5,736 nucleotides of DNA from Deltaproteobacteria bacterium (lineage in GTDB: Bacteria; Desulfobacterota; Desulfobulbia; Desulfobulbales; BM004), in assembly GCA_019312685.1 (NCBI GenBank), contig JAFDCR010000365.1:1-5736 (forward strand). The letters run 5' to 3'. The position numbers were made by a program, and so were the translations under genes. Within the stretch, counting starts at the first letter, position 1. Each line of letters begins with the position of its first letter. The notes under the pieces are model-generated. The model saw only the letters and a program-made list of their open reading frames with translations. It searched no databases and was not told where the DNA came from. Positions 5,577 through 5,736 of this stretch are shown one piece after another.

Positions 5577-5736
5577 AAATCATCAGAAAAGAATCTGTTG
5601 TCTTGCATTGGAACAGTAAATATGCCTGAAACTCAGGAACTGATTGAACCGCCTCAGGTGAATCCGGAGGCTGCTGTGCAGGTATAACAGTGCTCGGAAA
5701 CGGCAATAGGGTCTCCAGGGCCCGGCAGGGTATGGA
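5577..5736 (-). other. Unassigned region upstream of pgl; possible 3' end of an upstream gene
   Basis: No gene can be called firmly here. On the - strand, one frame is open from the window edge to a TGA at 5585-5583, only 6 nt before the first pgl ATG, and contains YPAGPWRP near its visible start. This resembles the C-terminal YxAGSWGP motif of glucose-6-phosphate dehydrogenase (Zwf), a common partner of pgl. Against this, the rest of that frame is rich in Arg, His, Leu and Phe and does not look like a Zwf tail. A second frame stops at 5656-5654 and a third runs through into pgl. On the + strand there is only a 21-residue ORF (5622-5687) without a convincing ribosome-binding site. Confidence 0.25.

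Noticed and set aside
5622..5687. 21-residue + strand ORF MPETQELIEPP... near the right edge.
   Set aside because: Too short to judge, only a weak GGAA upstream, and no homology recognised.
5353..5706. - strand ORF of 117 codons overlapping the start of pgl.
   Set aside because: It overlaps more than 220 nt of pgl in another frame and has no family resemblance; a real upstream gene would not be expected to overlap pgl so far.

Overview
This 5.7 kb window looks like ordinary chromosomal sequence of a Desulfobacterota (sulfate-reducer-like) bacterium. The lineage call is an inference: a periplasmic tetraheme c3-type cytochrome lies beside a FolE2-type GTP cyclohydrolase homologue, a two-subunit-type glycyl-tRNA synthetase beta chain and moderate GC coding sequence. 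There are six protein genes and no tRNA, rRNA, CRISPR array or intact mobile element.

Left half, all on the + strand: the 3' part of a single-domain response regulator (1-339), a FolE2-family protein (383-1165) and glyS (about 1232-3319). They are closely spaced (43 and 57-66 nt gaps) and may be co-transcribed. A strong hairpin plus T-run at 3343-3372 ends the block. It also has T-rich flanks in the opposite direction, so it can serve the convergent cytochrome gene as well. The FolE2 homologue is the most unusual item: the family core motifs are present, but the zinc-ligand and active-site motifs are replaced without any frameshift.

Middle: a secreted tetraheme cytochrome c3 gene on the - strand (3416-3829) is transcribed away from a membrane-anchored TPR protein gene on the + strand (4193-4804). 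The 363 nt AT-rich region between them holds a good sigma-70-type promoter for the cytochrome, a possible sigma-54-type -24/-12 element before the TPR gene and several small palindromes.

Right: the TPR gene converges on a 6-phosphogluconolactonase gene (4812-5576, - strand) with only 7 nt between stop codons. Upstream of pgl, the last 160 nt hold no certain gene. One frame contains a short motif resembling the C-terminus of glucose-6-phosphate dehydrogenase, which would fit a zwf-pgl pair, but this is weak.

Functionally this is a mix of housekeeping (translation, oxidative pentose phosphate pathway), signalling and periplasmic electron transfer. I see no defence, secretion or biosynthetic system. 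The observations most worth following are the atypical FolE2 homologue and the divergent cytochrome/TPR control region.
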